Assembly: GCF_025854335.1 (NCBI RefSeq) | Contig: NZ_CP107716.1 | Coordinates: 3,217,001-3,281,000 of the forward strand | Length of the DNA stretch: 64,000 bases | Reading direction: 5' to 3' | Origin: Pelagibacterium flavum | Lineage (GTDB): Bacteria > Pseudomonadota > Alphaproteobacteria > Rhizobiales > Devosiaceae | Shown: in pieces, positions 17,687 to 26,678 of the stretch | How positions within the stretch are numbered: the first letter of the stretch is position 1 | Layout of the letters: each line of letters opens with the position of its first letter | Notes under the pieces: generated by a model | The model's database searches: none | Told to the model about the DNA's origin: nothing | The model's input: only the letters and a program-made list of their open reading frames with translations | Program-made: the position numbers and the translations under genes

Positions 17687-18475
17687 ATGCGCATATCGAT
17701 ACGCCACGAGTTCCGCTTTGCACTAAGCGAGGGGCTGGCACATGCTGTCCAGCACCTGCTTTTAAGCCCTGTCGAAACGGCATCGCAATCGGTTGTCGAG
17801 TGGTCCATCAAAATGGATGGGATCGAAGCTGCTGCAAGCTTTACCGATGCTTTCGGGAACAAAGCCCACCTTGTCAGCCAACATCGCCCTGAAAACGATT
17901 TGTTCATTTCGGTTTCGGGCGTCGTGGAGACTACCGATACCAACGGCGTGCTCGGCCGGGTGGCAGGCGAGCCGAATGTATCGCTCTTCAAACGCTTGAC
18001 GCCCCAGACCAGGCCGAACGGCAATCTGGTCAACCGGTTGAAGGCGCACGCCAAGGCGGGAATGAGCGGGGTCGAACTCCTACACTGGCTGATGAACCGA
18101 CTGCACGAAGCGCGCGAGACGGCACCCGAAGAGGACGACGATACACCCGAGATTGTGGCGGAGGACCATGCTCATGTGTTCGTGGCCGCTGCACGCGGCG
18201 TGGACATTCCGGCGCGGTTCGTCACCGGCTATGTGCTGGCCGAGGATGGCGCGCCGGCGCGGCTGCACGCATGGGCGGAAGCCTGGGATGACGGGCTGGG
18301 CTGGATCGGGTTCGACCCGTCAGCCAATCTGTGCCCGACGCCGGCCTATGTGAGAATTGCCTGCGGACTGGACGCGGAAACGACGGCGCCGGTCCGGCTG
18401 GCGCCAGAACTTGCCCGCAGGACCGAAGACACGATCCGGATTGCCCAGGTCATGGTGAACCAGCAGCAACAGTAG
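17687..18475 (+). CDS. Transglutaminase-like family protein without the catalytic Cys
   Basis: 262-residue protein with an N-terminal beta-rich domain (residues 1-90) and a transglutaminase-like core. The His and Asp of the triad are present (LHAWAEAW, His194; WIGFDPSANLCPT, Asp210). The segment that normally reads GVCQDFAH here reads EIVAEDHAH, so the nucleophilic Cys is replaced by Ala158. It is therefore unlikely to be an active protease or transglutaminase and may bind a substrate or partner. It lies 12 bp after the alpha-E gene and is the third gene of the operon. Confidence 0.85.
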   Translation: MRISIRHEFRFALSEGLAHAVQHLLLSPVETASQSVVEWSIKMDGIEAAASFTDAFGNKAHLVSQHRPENDLFISVSGVVETTDTNGVLGRVAGEPNVSLFKRLTPQTRPNGNLVNRLKAHAKAGMSGVELLHWLMNRLHEARETAPEEDDDTPEIVAEDHAHVFVAAARGVDIPARFVTGYVLAEDGAPARLHAWAEAWDDGLGWIGFDPSANLCPTPAYVRIACGLDAETTAPVRLAPELARRTEDTIRIAQVMVNQQQQ

Positions 18476-18478
18476 CAG

Positions 18479-19414
18479 TCAGGCGCCCAGGAGCAGTAGC
18501 CAGCCGGTTATCGTGAAGACCGAAAGCACCGTCGAGAGCAGGATGGTGTTGGCGGCGACGTCCATGGCCCGGTTGTAGTAGGTTGCAAAAATGTAGACGT
18601 TGATCCCTGCAGGCATTGCGGCCAGGAGGACACCATAACGGGCGAGGTGCGGGTCTACACCGAGAATTGGCACCATGACGATCCATGCGATGGCCGGATG
18701 AACCACCAGTTGCATGGAGGTGGTCATCAACGCCTGTGCCCAGGTCTCGCCAAGCCTGTATTCATTGAGAGCGCCACCGAGGCCGAACAGGGCGACGGGC
18801 ATAACCGTTCCGGCCAACAAGAGCGTGACTTCGTCCGCGACCCCGGACAGTTGGAGCCCGAAAAGATTGGCCAAGAGCCCGAGCGCGATACCGATAAGAA
18901 TGGGATTGGCCAGTGACTTCTTGAGCCCCTGAAACAGCGCGACGGAAACCTTGCCGCCATCGCGACGCGCCAGTTCCATGACGAACATACCAACTGTCAT
19001 CAACACCGGCGCATGAAGCCCGATTATGGAATAGACGATCGGCATCGCCTCGTCGCCGTAGGCACGCTGCATGATCGGGATGCCCACCAGAACGGTGTTG
19101 GTAAACATCGCCGAAAAGCCCACGGCAACCGCTTCGCCCGGTCTGCGCTTGAACACTCTGGCTGCGCCGACAGCGCCCAATGCAAGAACCGACAACGCGC
19201 CCAAGTAGAAGGGGCCGATAATCGAAGGATTGAATGCTGCGGAAAAATCCACATCGATCATCGCTCTGAACAGAAGGCAGGGCGTGGCGAAATTGTTAAC
19301 GTAGGCAATCAACCCGCCAACGCCGGCGCGCGGATAGAACTTGACTCTGACGGCGAGGTATCCGAGCCCGATCAGAATAAAGACAGGGGCGATGACGTTC
19401 AGAACGGAAAGCAT
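18479..19414 (-). CDS. AEC family transporter (auxin efflux carrier type)
   Basis: 311-residue inner-membrane protein with about ten helices. The start at 19414 gives MLSVLNVIAPVFILIGLGYL, the standard AEC N terminus. Conserved pieces include YVNNFATPCLLFRAM, MFTNTVLVGIPIMQRAYGDEA and PVALFGLGGALNEY. These proteins export or import small organic acids or amino acids; the substrate is unknown. It converges with the transglutaminase-like gene (3 bp apart). Confidence 0.88.
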   Translation of the reverse strand: MLSVLNVIAPVFILIGLGYLAVRVKFYPRAGVGGLIAYVNNFATPCLLFRAMIDVDFSAAFNPSIIGPFYLGALSVLALGAVGAARVFKRRPGEAVAVGFSAMFTNTVLVGIPIMQRAYGDEAMPIVYSIIGLHAPVLMTVGMFVMELARRDGGKVSVALFQGLKKSLANPILIGIALGLLANLFGLQLSGVADEVTLLLAGTVMPVALFGLGGALNEYRLGETWAQALMTTSMQLVVHPAIAWIVMVPILGVDPHLARYGVLLAAMPAGINVYIFATYYNRAMDVAANTILLSTVLSVFTITGWLLLLGA

Positions 19415-19534
19415 GCGCAAGGCTTTGGCAAGGCGGGACAAAACTAAAAGACATGGAAAGACCGAGCGCGTCAATCTTTACGCCTCGGGCTGTTTGAGGC
19501 ACGGTCCATTGCAATCGATAATGGAGGAGACGCG

Positions 19535-21025
19535 ATGGGGAGCCATATTCTGGCCATCGACCAGGGCACGACGTCAAGCCGGGCACTGATTTTTGACGAG
19601 GCCATGAAAGTTGTCGGTCAGGGTCAGAAGGAGTTCCGACAGCACTTTCCCCAAAGCGGCTGGGTCGAACACGATCCCGAAGACATATGGGAATCGGTTA
19701 TTTTTTCCACGCGCGCAGCGCTGAAGCAGGCCCGGCTGAAAGGCGAAGATATTGCGGCCATCGGGATCACCAACCAGCGTGAAACAACACTGGTGTGGGA
19801 CCGGAAGACCGGCAGACCCATTCACAGGGCCATCGTCTGGCAGGACCGCAGGACGTCCGATATCTGCAATCAACTCAAATCAGCCGGCAAAGAAACCCTT
19901 GTCACCCAAAAGACCGGCCTGCTGCTCGATCCCTATTTTTCCGGCACGAAGATCAAATGGCTGCTTGATACGGTCGAAGACGCGCGAGGGAAGGCCGAGG
20001 CGGGGGAATTGGCGTTCGGGACCGTCGACACCTACCTAATCTGGCGACTGACTGGTGGCGCCGTGCACGCGACAGACGCCACCAATGCCAGCCGTACGCT
20101 GCTTTTCAACATCGAAAAGGGCGCGTGGGACGACGAGTTGCTTGCGCTGTTGGAAGTGCCAGCCGCCATGCTGCCGGACGTCCTCGATTGCGACGACGAT
20201 TTCGGACATACCGAGCCGGAGATCTTTGGCAAGCCCATTCCCATTCGTGGCGTTGCCGGCGATCAGCATGCGGCGGTGATCGGACAGGCCTGCTTTGCGC
20301 CGGGCATGATCAAAGCGACCTACGGCACCGGTTGTTTTGCCGTGCTCAATACCGGCGACACGCTCGTGCGGTCGCAGAACCGGCTGCTGACGACCATTGC
20401 GTACCGGCTGGGCGGCAAAACGACATACGCGCTGGAGGGCTCGATCTTTGTGGCCGGAGCGGCGGTGCAATGGCTGCGCGACGGGCTCAAGATCATCGGC
20501 AAGGCGTCTGACTCGGGGAGGCTCGCGATCGGCGCGGATGCCAATCAGGACGTCTATCTGGTACCGGCCTTTGTCGGGTTGGGAGCGCCCTACTGGGATG
20601 CTGAGGCGCGGGGCGCCATGTTTGGACTGACACGCAATACCGGACCGGAGGAATTCGCCAAGGCAGCACTGGAAGCCGTCTGTTATCAGACCGCCGACCT
20701 GCTCGACGCAATGCACAAGGACTGGAATGGCCATGCAGCGGCAACAGTACTCCGAGTCGACGGCGGTATGGTCGCGTCGGACTATACCATGCAGTTTCTC
20801 GCTGACATCCTCGATGCACCGGTCGATCGCCCGCACATGCTCGAAACCACGGTTCTGGGTGCAGCATGGCTGGCCGGACAGGCCATCGGACTATGGCCGG
20901 ATCAGGAGGCGTTTTCCAAAAGCTGGGCGCTTGAGCGTCAGTTCGTGCCTGAAATCGACAGCGCGTTGCGCGAGAAAAAGCTGGCCGGTTGGCGCGATGC
21001 GGTCAGACGCACACTGTCCGGATGA
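19535..21025 (+). CDS. glpK: Glycerol kinase
   Basis: 496-residue FGGY-family kinase that phosphorylates glycerol to sn-glycerol 3-phosphate. ATP-binding [15 protein letters not shown] is at the N terminus; [56 protein letters not shown] and the C-terminal [18 protein letters not shown] follow. Length and motif order are those of full glycerol kinases. Start at the ATG behind GGAGGAGA. No glpF, glpD or glpR adjoins it. Confidence 0.95.
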   Translation: MGSHILAIDQGTTSSRALIFDEAMKVVGQGQKEFRQHFPQSGWVEHDPEDIWESVIFSTRAALKQARLKGEDIAAIGITNQRETTLVWDRKTGRPIHRAIVWQDRRTSDICNQLKSAGKETLVTQKTGLLLDPYFSGTKIKWLLDTVEDARGKAEAGELAFGTVDTYLIWRLTGGAVHATDATNASRTLLFNIEKGAWDDELLALLEVPAAMLPDVLDCDDDFGHTEPEIFGKPIPIRGVAGDQHAAVIGQACFAPGMIKATYGTGCFAVLNTGDTLVRSQNRLLTTIAYRLGGKTTYALEGSIFVAGAAVQWLRDGLKIIGKASDSGRLAIGADANQDVYLVPAFVGLGAPYWDAEARGAMFGLTRNTGPEEFAKAALEAVCYQTADLLDAMHKDWNGHAAATVLRVDGGMVASDYTMQFLADILDAPVDRPHMLETTVLGAAWLAGQAIGLWPDQEAFSKSWALERQFVPEIDSALREKKLAGWRDAVRRTLSG

Positions 21026-21133
21026 TAATGTTCTGCCATTCCGCCTAAAAAAGAAAACCGAATTGTTTCTCACTGCTTTCCAATACAGGCTGGCATCGAA
21101 TAGAGTGCGCCGTGGACTGAGCGGAGGGTGCAT

Positions 21134-22921
21134 TTGTTCGCTAGCCTGATTGAGCCCTACGGCGCGCTGATCGTGGGAGTGGTCGTTGTCGGTCTCTTTA
21201 TTGCGTTTGCCCGAGAATGGCGCTCGCCAGAGGTAAGTGCAGCCATCGCGGTTTCCGTCCTCATTCTTCTCAACATTGTTTCGGTCGACGATCTACTGGG
21301 GGTGCTTTCCAACAGCGCCCCCGCCACGATCGCCGGCATGTTCGTGATCTCGGCGGCGCTGGTGCGCACGGGAGCGCTTGAGAGTTTCGCGACGTGGGCC
21401 ACGGCCGGTGCAAAAAAGCACCCCTATCGCAGCCTGCTTTCCTTCTTGCTGGCCATAGCGGTGATGTCGGCATTCATGAACAACACGCCACTGGTGATGA
21501 TGATGATTCCAGTTGCCGTGGCGATGGCGCGGGAAATGGATACGCCGGCCTCGAAATTACTTATCCCGGTTTCGTTTTCGGCCATACTGGGGGGCACATG
21601 TACGCTGATCGGGACCTCGACCAACATCCTCGTCGATAGCGTGGCGCAAAGGAACGGCATGGAACCGTTCCACATCTTCGAGATGGCCCCGGTGGGCATC
21701 ACCGTCGCCGTGGCCGGTATCGTGACGATGTTGTTGGCCCGCGGTCTGCTACCCGATCGAACGACTGTCTCGTCGATTTCGCTTTCGGAGGCGAGCAAGA
21801 AATTCGTGCTCGAGGCCGTGATCGAAGACAATTCCCCCCATGTGGGCAAAAAGGCCCGCGAGGTTGCGGCGTTCAACCGGTCCGACCGGCAGCTTATCGA
21901 CGTCCTGCGGGCCAGCTTTTCCTTGCGCAGGCACATTCAGGATGTGGTCCTGCAGCCCGGCGATGTCGTGGTGCTGCGCACATCGGTGGCCGAACTGCTG
22001 TCGATGAAGGAAGAAGGCGATCTCAATGTGCCTGAATCCGAACACATGCAGTCCCTCGGCAGCCGAACCTCCTCGATCGTTGAGGTGCTGATGGGGCCAA
22101 GCTCGGGAATTTTGGGCAAGACCCTGAAACACTTGCGCTTGCGCCGGCGCTACGGCGTTTATCCCCTGGCTCTGCATCGCCGCGGTGCCAATCTCGCCGA
22201 GCGGTTCGAAACCGCTCCCATTGAGGTTGGCGATACCCTGTTGATCGAGGGGGCACCCGAAGATTTGCGGCGCATGGTAGAAGACTATGATCTTGTCAAT
22301 GTTTCCGAGCCCGCCGAGCGCGGTTTCCGCAGGGCTCGCGCTCCCATTGCAATCGGCGTGCTGATTGCCGTCGTTGTCGGGGCGGCACTGGGGTTGATGC
22401 CGATTGCCGGGCTGGCGGTGATCGGGGCAGCCACGGTGCTGGCCACCCGCTGTGTGGAACCCGACGAGGCCGTGCAGGCCGTCGATTGGAGAATCCTTGG
22501 CCTCATCATTGCCATGCTCGGTGTTGGCGTGGGCATGGAAAATGTTGGACTGATCGAGAATATCGTTCAGGTCATCGCGCCCTATCTGGTGGCCCTCTCA
22601 CCCCTGTTCGCACTGGGCGTGGTCTATATTCTTTCCTCCATAATCACAGAAATCGTGACCAACAATGCCGTGGCGGTGATCGTCACCCCTGTGGCGATAG
22701 GGCTCGCCAGCAGTCTCGGCCTCGATCCACGGCCCTTTGTGGTGGCTGTCATGTTTGCTGCAAGCGCCAGCTTTCTCACCCCGATCGGATATCAGACCAA
22801 TACGCTTGTCTATAGCGCGGGCGGATACAAGTTCTTCGACTTCGTGCGCATCGGAGCGGTGATGAACGTAGTGGTCTTCGCTATCGCCATGATTATGATT
22901 CCTATCGTCTGGCCCTTCTGA
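21134..22921 (+). CDS. SLC13 family permease with TrkA-C domains
   Basis: Inner-membrane transporter of about 595 residues. Two membrane halves (residues 1-210 and 400-595) flank two cytosolic RCK/TrkA-C domains (about 215-400). Motifs: MSAFMNNTPLVMMMIPVAV and ILGGTCTLIGTSTNILVDS in the first half, ITEIVTNNAVAVIVTPVAI and FLTPIGYQTNTLVYSAGGY in the second. These are the divalent anion/sodium symporter signatures. A GTG at 21128 abuts the GGAGG (21123-21127), leaving no spacer, so TTG at 21134 (6-nt spacing) is the better start. The substrate may be sulfate or a dicarboxylate. Confidence 0.88.
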   Translation: MFASLIEPYGALIVGVVVVGLFIAFAREWRSPEVSAAIAVSVLILLNIVSVDDLLGVLSNSAPATIAGMFVISAALVRTGALESFATWATAGAKKHPYRSLLSFLLAIAVMSAFMNNTPLVMMMIPVAVAMAREMDTPASKLLIPVSFSAILGGTCTLIGTSTNILVDSVAQRNGMEPFHIFEMAPVGITVAVAGIVTMLLARGLLPDRTTVSSISLSEASKKFVLEAVIEDNSPHVGKKAREVAAFNRSDRQLIDVLRASFSLRRHIQDVVLQPGDVVVLRTSVAELLSMKEEGDLNVPESEHMQSLGSRTSSIVEVLMGPSSGILGKTLKHLRLRRRYGVYPLALHRRGANLAERFETAPIEVGDTLLIEGAPEDLRRMVEDYDLVNVSEPAERGFRRARAPIAIGVLIAVVVGAALGLMPIAGLAVIGAATVLATRCVEPDEAVQAVDWRILGLIIAMLGVGVGMENVGLIENIVQVIAPYLVALSPLFALGVVYILSSIITEIVTNNAVAVIVTPVAIGLASSLGLDPRPFVVAVMFAASASFLTPIGYQTNTLVYSAGGYKFFDFVRIGAVMNVVVFAIAMIMIPIVWPF

Positions 22922-22979
22922 CTTCTGGAACTTCCGGACGCCAAGCGCGTTTCTACCGGATATTTCGGGGGTTCGATCA

Positions 22980-23480
22980 ATGGAAGATTTACTGGCGCTG
23001 GGGGGCAATCCAACTCACGAGCCGTTTGCCTTGATTGCCGTTCGGTTGCTCGTTGCAGCGGTGCTGGGCGCGCTGATCGGGCTCGAACGCGAGATCAAGA
23101 AACATCCCGCCGGTTTGCGCACGCACATGCTCGTTTCCACGGCAGCCGCCTCTTTCACGATCATGACCTTCGAAATTTATCACGAGATGGTCGATTTGGA
23201 CGCCGACACCATCGCTCGGCTCGACCCCATCCGTGTCATTGAGGCCGTAACGGCGGGCGTTGCTTTTCTTGCGGCAGGTGCCATCATCCGCTCTGGGACC
23301 GATATCAAGGGTTTGACCACGGGAGCCGGGCTCTGGATGGCCGGTGCAATCGGTGTTGCGGCTGGCTCGGGGTTCTTTTCGGTCGCTGTTCTGGCGACGG
23401 TGCTGGCGCTTGTTATCACGATGGTGCTTGGCCAGTTCGAGAAGCGCTTCCTTGAGAACAAACACAAGGATAAGCGCTAG
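22980..23480 (+). CDS. MgtC/SapB family membrane protein
   Basis: 166-residue membrane protein with the MgtC pattern: RLLVAAVLGALIGLEREIKK, HPAGLRTHMLVSTAAASF, VTAGVAFLAAGAIIRSG and GLTTGAGLWMAGAIGVAAG, then a last helix. The family is tied to growth at low magnesium and to membrane potential. It follows the SLC13 gene by 58 bp on the same strand and may be co-transcribed. Confidence 0.88.
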   Translation: MEDLLALGGNPTHEPFALIAVRLLVAAVLGALIGLEREIKKHPAGLRTHMLVSTAAASFTIMTFEIYHEMVDLDADTIARLDPIRVIEAVTAGVAFLAAGAIIRSGTDIKGLTTGAGLWMAGAIGVAAGSGFFSVAVLATVLALVITMVLGQFEKRFLENKHKDKR

Positions 23481-23546
23481 GTCGCCGATTCCTTGGGAAC
23501 CGGGTTTCAACAGAGCCATTTCTCCTGTTCAGCAAGGAGAATTAAG

Positions 23547-23729
23547 ATGCCAGCCAAATCCAAAGCACAGCAAAAAGCAGCAGGTGCTGCCCTATCTGCA
23601 AAACGCGGTGAGATGCCGAAGAAGGATCTCAAGGGCGCTTCACGCGACATGGTCGACTCGATGACTGAAAAAGAGCTGGAAGAGTTCGCTTCGACAAAAC
23701 GCGAAGACCTTCCCAAAAAGAAGGCCTAG
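23547..23729 (+). CDS. DUF3008 family small basic protein
   Basis: 60-residue Lys/Ala-rich protein beginning MPAKSKAQQKAAGAALSAKR and ending KREDLPKKKA. It matches the DUF3008 pattern, including the conserved MTEKELEEFA. The start at 23547 follows AAGGAGAATTAAG, a good ribosome site. Function is unknown; it is probably soluble. Confidence 0.85.
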   Translation: MPAKSKAQQKAAGAALSAKRGEMPKKDLKGASRDMVDSMTEKELEEFASTKREDLPKKKA

Positions 23730-23947
23730 TTGCCGCCATGTGCGGCCCTTGTCCTGTGCCCGATATTGGCCAGAGGCCGGTGTTACTGGCACCCGCGCCG
23801 CTAAAAAGCGTTTAAAATCCGGACAACTTGCTTCAAGCGGACTTTACCATGGGAGGCTAGTCTTGTGCGCAATTGGGGGGATGCGCTGGTCCGACTCATC
23901 CGCACTTTCTACCCGTAAGTGCGCGCAGACAGCACCGGAGACGCCCA

Positions 23948-24172
23948 ATGCCGACAGCATACTTACTGGCCAAGGACCGCATTGAGCAAGCAAGGGCCAT
24001 GCTGGCCAACGAGGTCTGGTTCGATGCAGGGATGGATCATCTTCTCAGCGTCGCACTGGCTAGGCTCGACGAACTGGACGCTGGCCTTTCTGACGATGCG
24101 CCGAAGGTAGTGCCGAATCCCTCCCAAGCCTCTCCCCGTATCAGGCTGATGCCCTGGCTCGACAAACCGTAA
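23948..24172 (+). CDS. Small hypothetical protein
   Basis: 74-residue protein starting MPTAYLLAKDRIEQARAMLA and rich in Ala, Leu and Asp over its first 50 residues (a likely helical pair), with a Pro-rich tail ending MPWLDKP. I recognise no family. The ATG at 23948 is preceded by a weak GGAGACGCCC site. The frame is open upstream to 23873, but that part looks non-coding. The 218 bp before it hold no recognisable gene. Confidence 0.5.
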   Translation: MPTAYLLAKDRIEQARAMLANEVWFDAGMDHLLSVALARLDELDAGLSDDAPKVVPNPSQASPRIRLMPWLDKP

Positions 24173-24364
24173 CGGTGCATCATTTTGGCGGAACCAGACG
24201 GCGCGCCCGAAATTTGCTAGAAAGTGTGTGTATCGAACCGACAGTGATTCTTTTCCCGGCGCGCGCCCAAACGCTTTCCACAGGGGGTTCCGATCGGCAC
24301 CGCACCGCACGACACAGTCCTCAACAAGGCTGCCATCCGCTGGAGCCTTTCCAAGCTTACCCAA

Positions 24365-25138
24365 GTGGCTGAGACCTCCGAAGCCTGGACCTATAAGGTG
24401 CAGCGCGACGACAACAGCCCCGCGGCATTGCGTATCTACAGGCCAGGCGTTGGAAGCCCTGAGAGGTCCGGCAGCCTGCTCGAATGGTATCGCGGGGATG
24501 GAGCCATACGCCATTTCGGCACCGCCGAGAATGCAGTTCTGACCGAGTGGGCAGAAGGCAGGATGCTGTCCGAACCCGCGCTGGACGGAAAGGATGCGCA
24601 GGCAACAAATGCAATCGCCAATCTGGTGGGCATGCTGCATGTCAGCCGCCCCAACGAACCAGAGAACCTGGTGCCGTTGCGTGAGTATCTGAGCGATTTT
24701 TTTGCCGCTGATGTCCGGATATGGCCCGATACGGCGCGCGACCTATATGCGCGCTCGGTGGGCATAGCCTATGCGACGCTCGATAAACCCGCAGCCGAAA
24801 TTCCGCTGCATGGCGCCGTTCATCACGACCGAATCGTACTGGCGGAGCGAGGTTGGATCGCGCGGGCGCCCGTAGGCCTTTGGGGCGATCCGGCTTATGA
24901 TCTTGCAGCCAGCTTCCTGCACCCATGGGGGAAGGTAGAGCTTGCGGCCGACACGATACGGATCAATGCAATGGCCGATGCCTTTGCGGCCAAACTCGGC
25001 CACAAGCGCAAGCGCATCCTCGCGTTCGCCGCGATCTATGCAGCCAATTCAGCCTGTCAGGCACTCGCAGCCGGAGAGTCCATCAACTGGCATCTGGCCG
25101 TGTTGCCAAACTTGCTGGCGGTTTACGATCTGGCGTGA
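24365..25138 (+). CDS. Aminoglycoside phosphotransferase (APH)-like protein, start uncertain
   Basis: 257 residues from GTG 24365, with a kinase-like APH fold: AALRIYRPG (ATP Lys region), GAVHHDRIVLAERGW in place of the usual HGD(L/F)HxxN catalytic loop, and GLWGDPAYDLAASFLHPWG (the DP.YDLA metal motif). Coding-like sequence in the same frame continues upstream to the stop at 24245 (for example AAIRWSLSKLTQ), the part expected at the N terminus of such proteins, yet no ATG, GTG or TTG is found there. The true start is therefore unclear: an indel or a non-canonical codon is possible. Substrate is unknown. Confidence 0.65.
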   Translation: MAETSEAWTYKVQRDDNSPAALRIYRPGVGSPERSGSLLEWYRGDGAIRHFGTAENAVLTEWAEGRMLSEPALDGKDAQATNAIANLVGMLHVSRPNEPENLVPLREYLSDFFAADVRIWPDTARDLYARSVGIAYATLDKPAAEIPLHGAVHHDRIVLAERGWIARAPVGLWGDPAYDLAASFLHPWGKVELAADTIRINAMADAFAAKLGHKRKRILAFAAIYAANSACQALAAGESINWHLAVLPNLLAVYDLA

Positions 25139-25192
25139 GCCGGCCTCTGCAAGAGAGCCGCGCAACTGACTGGTCCTTGTACGTTTGGAAAG

Positions 25193-25268
25193 TGGTGCCC
25201 AGGGACGGAATTGAACCGCCGACACGCGGATTTTCAATCCGCTGCTCTACCAACTGAGCTACCTGGGC
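25193..25268 (-). tRNA. tRNA-Phe (GAA)
   Basis: 76 nt on the reverse strand beginning GCCCAGGTAGCTCAG. The acceptor stem GCCCAGG/CCTGGGC is perfect, the D arm is normal, and the anticodon stem GCGGA/TCCGC holds the loop TTGAAAA (anticodon GAA). The T arm has GGTTCAATTCC, and the CCA end is encoded. It closes the yacG-maf-infA block. Confidence 0.96.
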
Positions 25269-25453
25269 ATCTGTTTGGGCCTCTTGCGGGGCCCGTGTTG
25301 GTGGCCGGGTTATAGGCAGTCAGGTTCGGGCTGTCCAGCGTCCCGAGAAGAAATTTGTGGGCAGTCCGTACTTTTTCGCAAAGCTTGTTCCAGACCTCCC
25401 CAAAACCATGGATATACCACCGCCAGATTGCTCGCTTGACGGCACGGACAGCC

Positions 25454-25663
25454 TCAATCCTCATCGTCCGACGGACTCGAATCTGCGTCGTCCTCGTCGG
25501 CCGATGATGCTGCGCCCGGGATCACATAGGTGCCCTTGAGCCAGCGATTGAGATCGACATCGGCGCAGCGGGCCGAGCAGAAGGGGTGGAACTGCTGCAC
25601 TGAGGGCTTGTTGCAGATCGGGCACGGTTTTGGCGTGCGCAGACGCGTTATGTTGTCGGGCAT
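25454..25663 (-). CDS. yacG: DNA gyrase inhibitor YacG
   Basis: 69-residue zinc protein. The zinc site is [20 protein letters not shown] (CxxC then CxxxC), followed by [17 protein letters not shown], which is diagnostic for YacG, and an acidic tail. E. coli YacG binds GyrB and inhibits gyrase. The gene starts 2 bp after the maf stop on the same strand, so the two are co-transcribed. Confidence 0.93.
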   Translation of the reverse strand: MPDNITRLRTPKPCPICNKPSVQQFHPFCSARCADVDLNRWLKGTYVIPGAASSADEDDADSSPSDDED

Positions 25664-25665
25664 GG

Positions 25666-26307
25666 CTAGACCCCTGGCAGTGTCGTCGCGTTGAGCCAGT
25701 TGAACTGGACGGGATAGCCCTCCCCGGTCAAGAGGCCGACGGTTTCAAACAGCGGCAAGCCTACGACAGCGGAATAAGACCCGCTCAGTTTGACCGCAAA
25801 GGCTCCCGCGATGCCCTGAATGGCGTATCCTCCGGCCTTGCCATTCCACTCGCCGCTGGCCAGATAGGCTTCGATTTCCTTATTGGAAAGGCGCTTGAAG
25901 CGGATGCGGGTATCGACCAGGCGCTCGCGGGCATGTCCGGATGCCGACAGAACACACACACCGGTAAACACCCGATGTGCGCGGCCCGACAGGAGCCGAA
26001 GGCAGCTTGCCGCCTCGTCCATGGTTTCCGCCTTGGGCAAAATCCGACGGCCGACGGCAACGACCGTATCGGCGGCAAGGATCACCGATTCAGCCGCCAA
26101 TCCGGCCAGGCGCGCCTTGTTGCGCACCTCGACCGCCTTGGCATGGGCGAGGCGCTGGGCCAGACGGCGCGGCAGCTCACCCTTTTCCGGTGTTTCATCC
26201 ACATGCCCGGGAATCAGGTGGTCGGGTTCGATGCCGATCTGGTTGAGAAGCGCGAGCCGACGCGGCGAGGCCGAAGCGAGAATGAGTTCGGGGCGTCTGC
26301 TGGACAC
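25666..26307 (-). CDS. maf: Maf family nucleoside triphosphate pyrophosphatase
   Basis: 213-residue Maf protein that removes non-canonical or selected nucleotides by hydrolysis to the monophosphate. Motifs: [14 protein letters not shown] at the N terminus, [20 protein letters not shown], and [31 protein letters not shown]. It lies 21 bp downstream of infA on the same strand and directly upstream of yacG, as in many Hyphomicrobiales. Confidence 0.93.
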   Translation of the reverse strand: MSSRRPELILASASPRRLALLNQIGIEPDHLIPGHVDETPEKGELPRRLAQRLAHAKAVEVRNKARLAGLAAESVILAADTVVAVGRRILPKAETMDEAASCLRLLSGRAHRVFTGVCVLSASGHARERLVDTRIRFKRLSNKEIEAYLASGEWNGKAGGYAIQGIAGAFAVKLSGSYSAVVGLPLFETVGLLTGEGYPVQFNWLNATTLPGV

Positions 26308-26328
26308 TATGGGCTCACGAGGCAGGGT

Positions 26329-26547
26329 TTACTTGAAGCGGTAGGTGATGCGACCCTTGGTCAGATCGTAGGGTGTCATTTCCACGAGCACCTTATCGCC
26401 GGCCAGAACGCGAATACGGTTCTTGCGCATGCGCCCGGCCGTGTGAGCGATGATCTCGTGTTCGTTCTCGAGCTTAACGCGGAATGTCGCGTTGGGAAGC
26501 AATTCGGTGACAACGCCCGGAAATTCGAGCACTTCTTCCTTTGCCAT
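26329..26547 (-). CDS. infA: Translation initiation factor IF-1
   Basis: 72-residue S1/OB-fold protein: [60 protein letters not shown], ending GRITYRFK, which is a near-canonical IF-1. Start at 26547 behind AGGAGAAAG. The 130 bp upstream hold no gene and probably its promoter. Confidence 0.97.
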   Translation of the reverse strand: MAKEEVLEFPGVVTELLPNATFRVKLENEHEIIAHTAGRMRKNRIRVLAGDKVLVEMTPYDLTKGRITYRFK

Positions 26548-26678
26548 TCTTTCTCCTGATATTGCCCCATGACTGATCGCGAATGCGGACCGAGGCCTTC
26601 CAAAGGCCCGCACTCAACTGCGGGGCGCGATTTGGCGCGCAAACTAAACGCAAACGCAGATAATTGAAAGTCCCTGAT

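Noticed and set aside
25193..25268. Possible attachment site at tRNA-Phe
   Set aside because: No integrase and no repeated tRNA 3' end is seen near it; the surrounding genes are the conserved core block.
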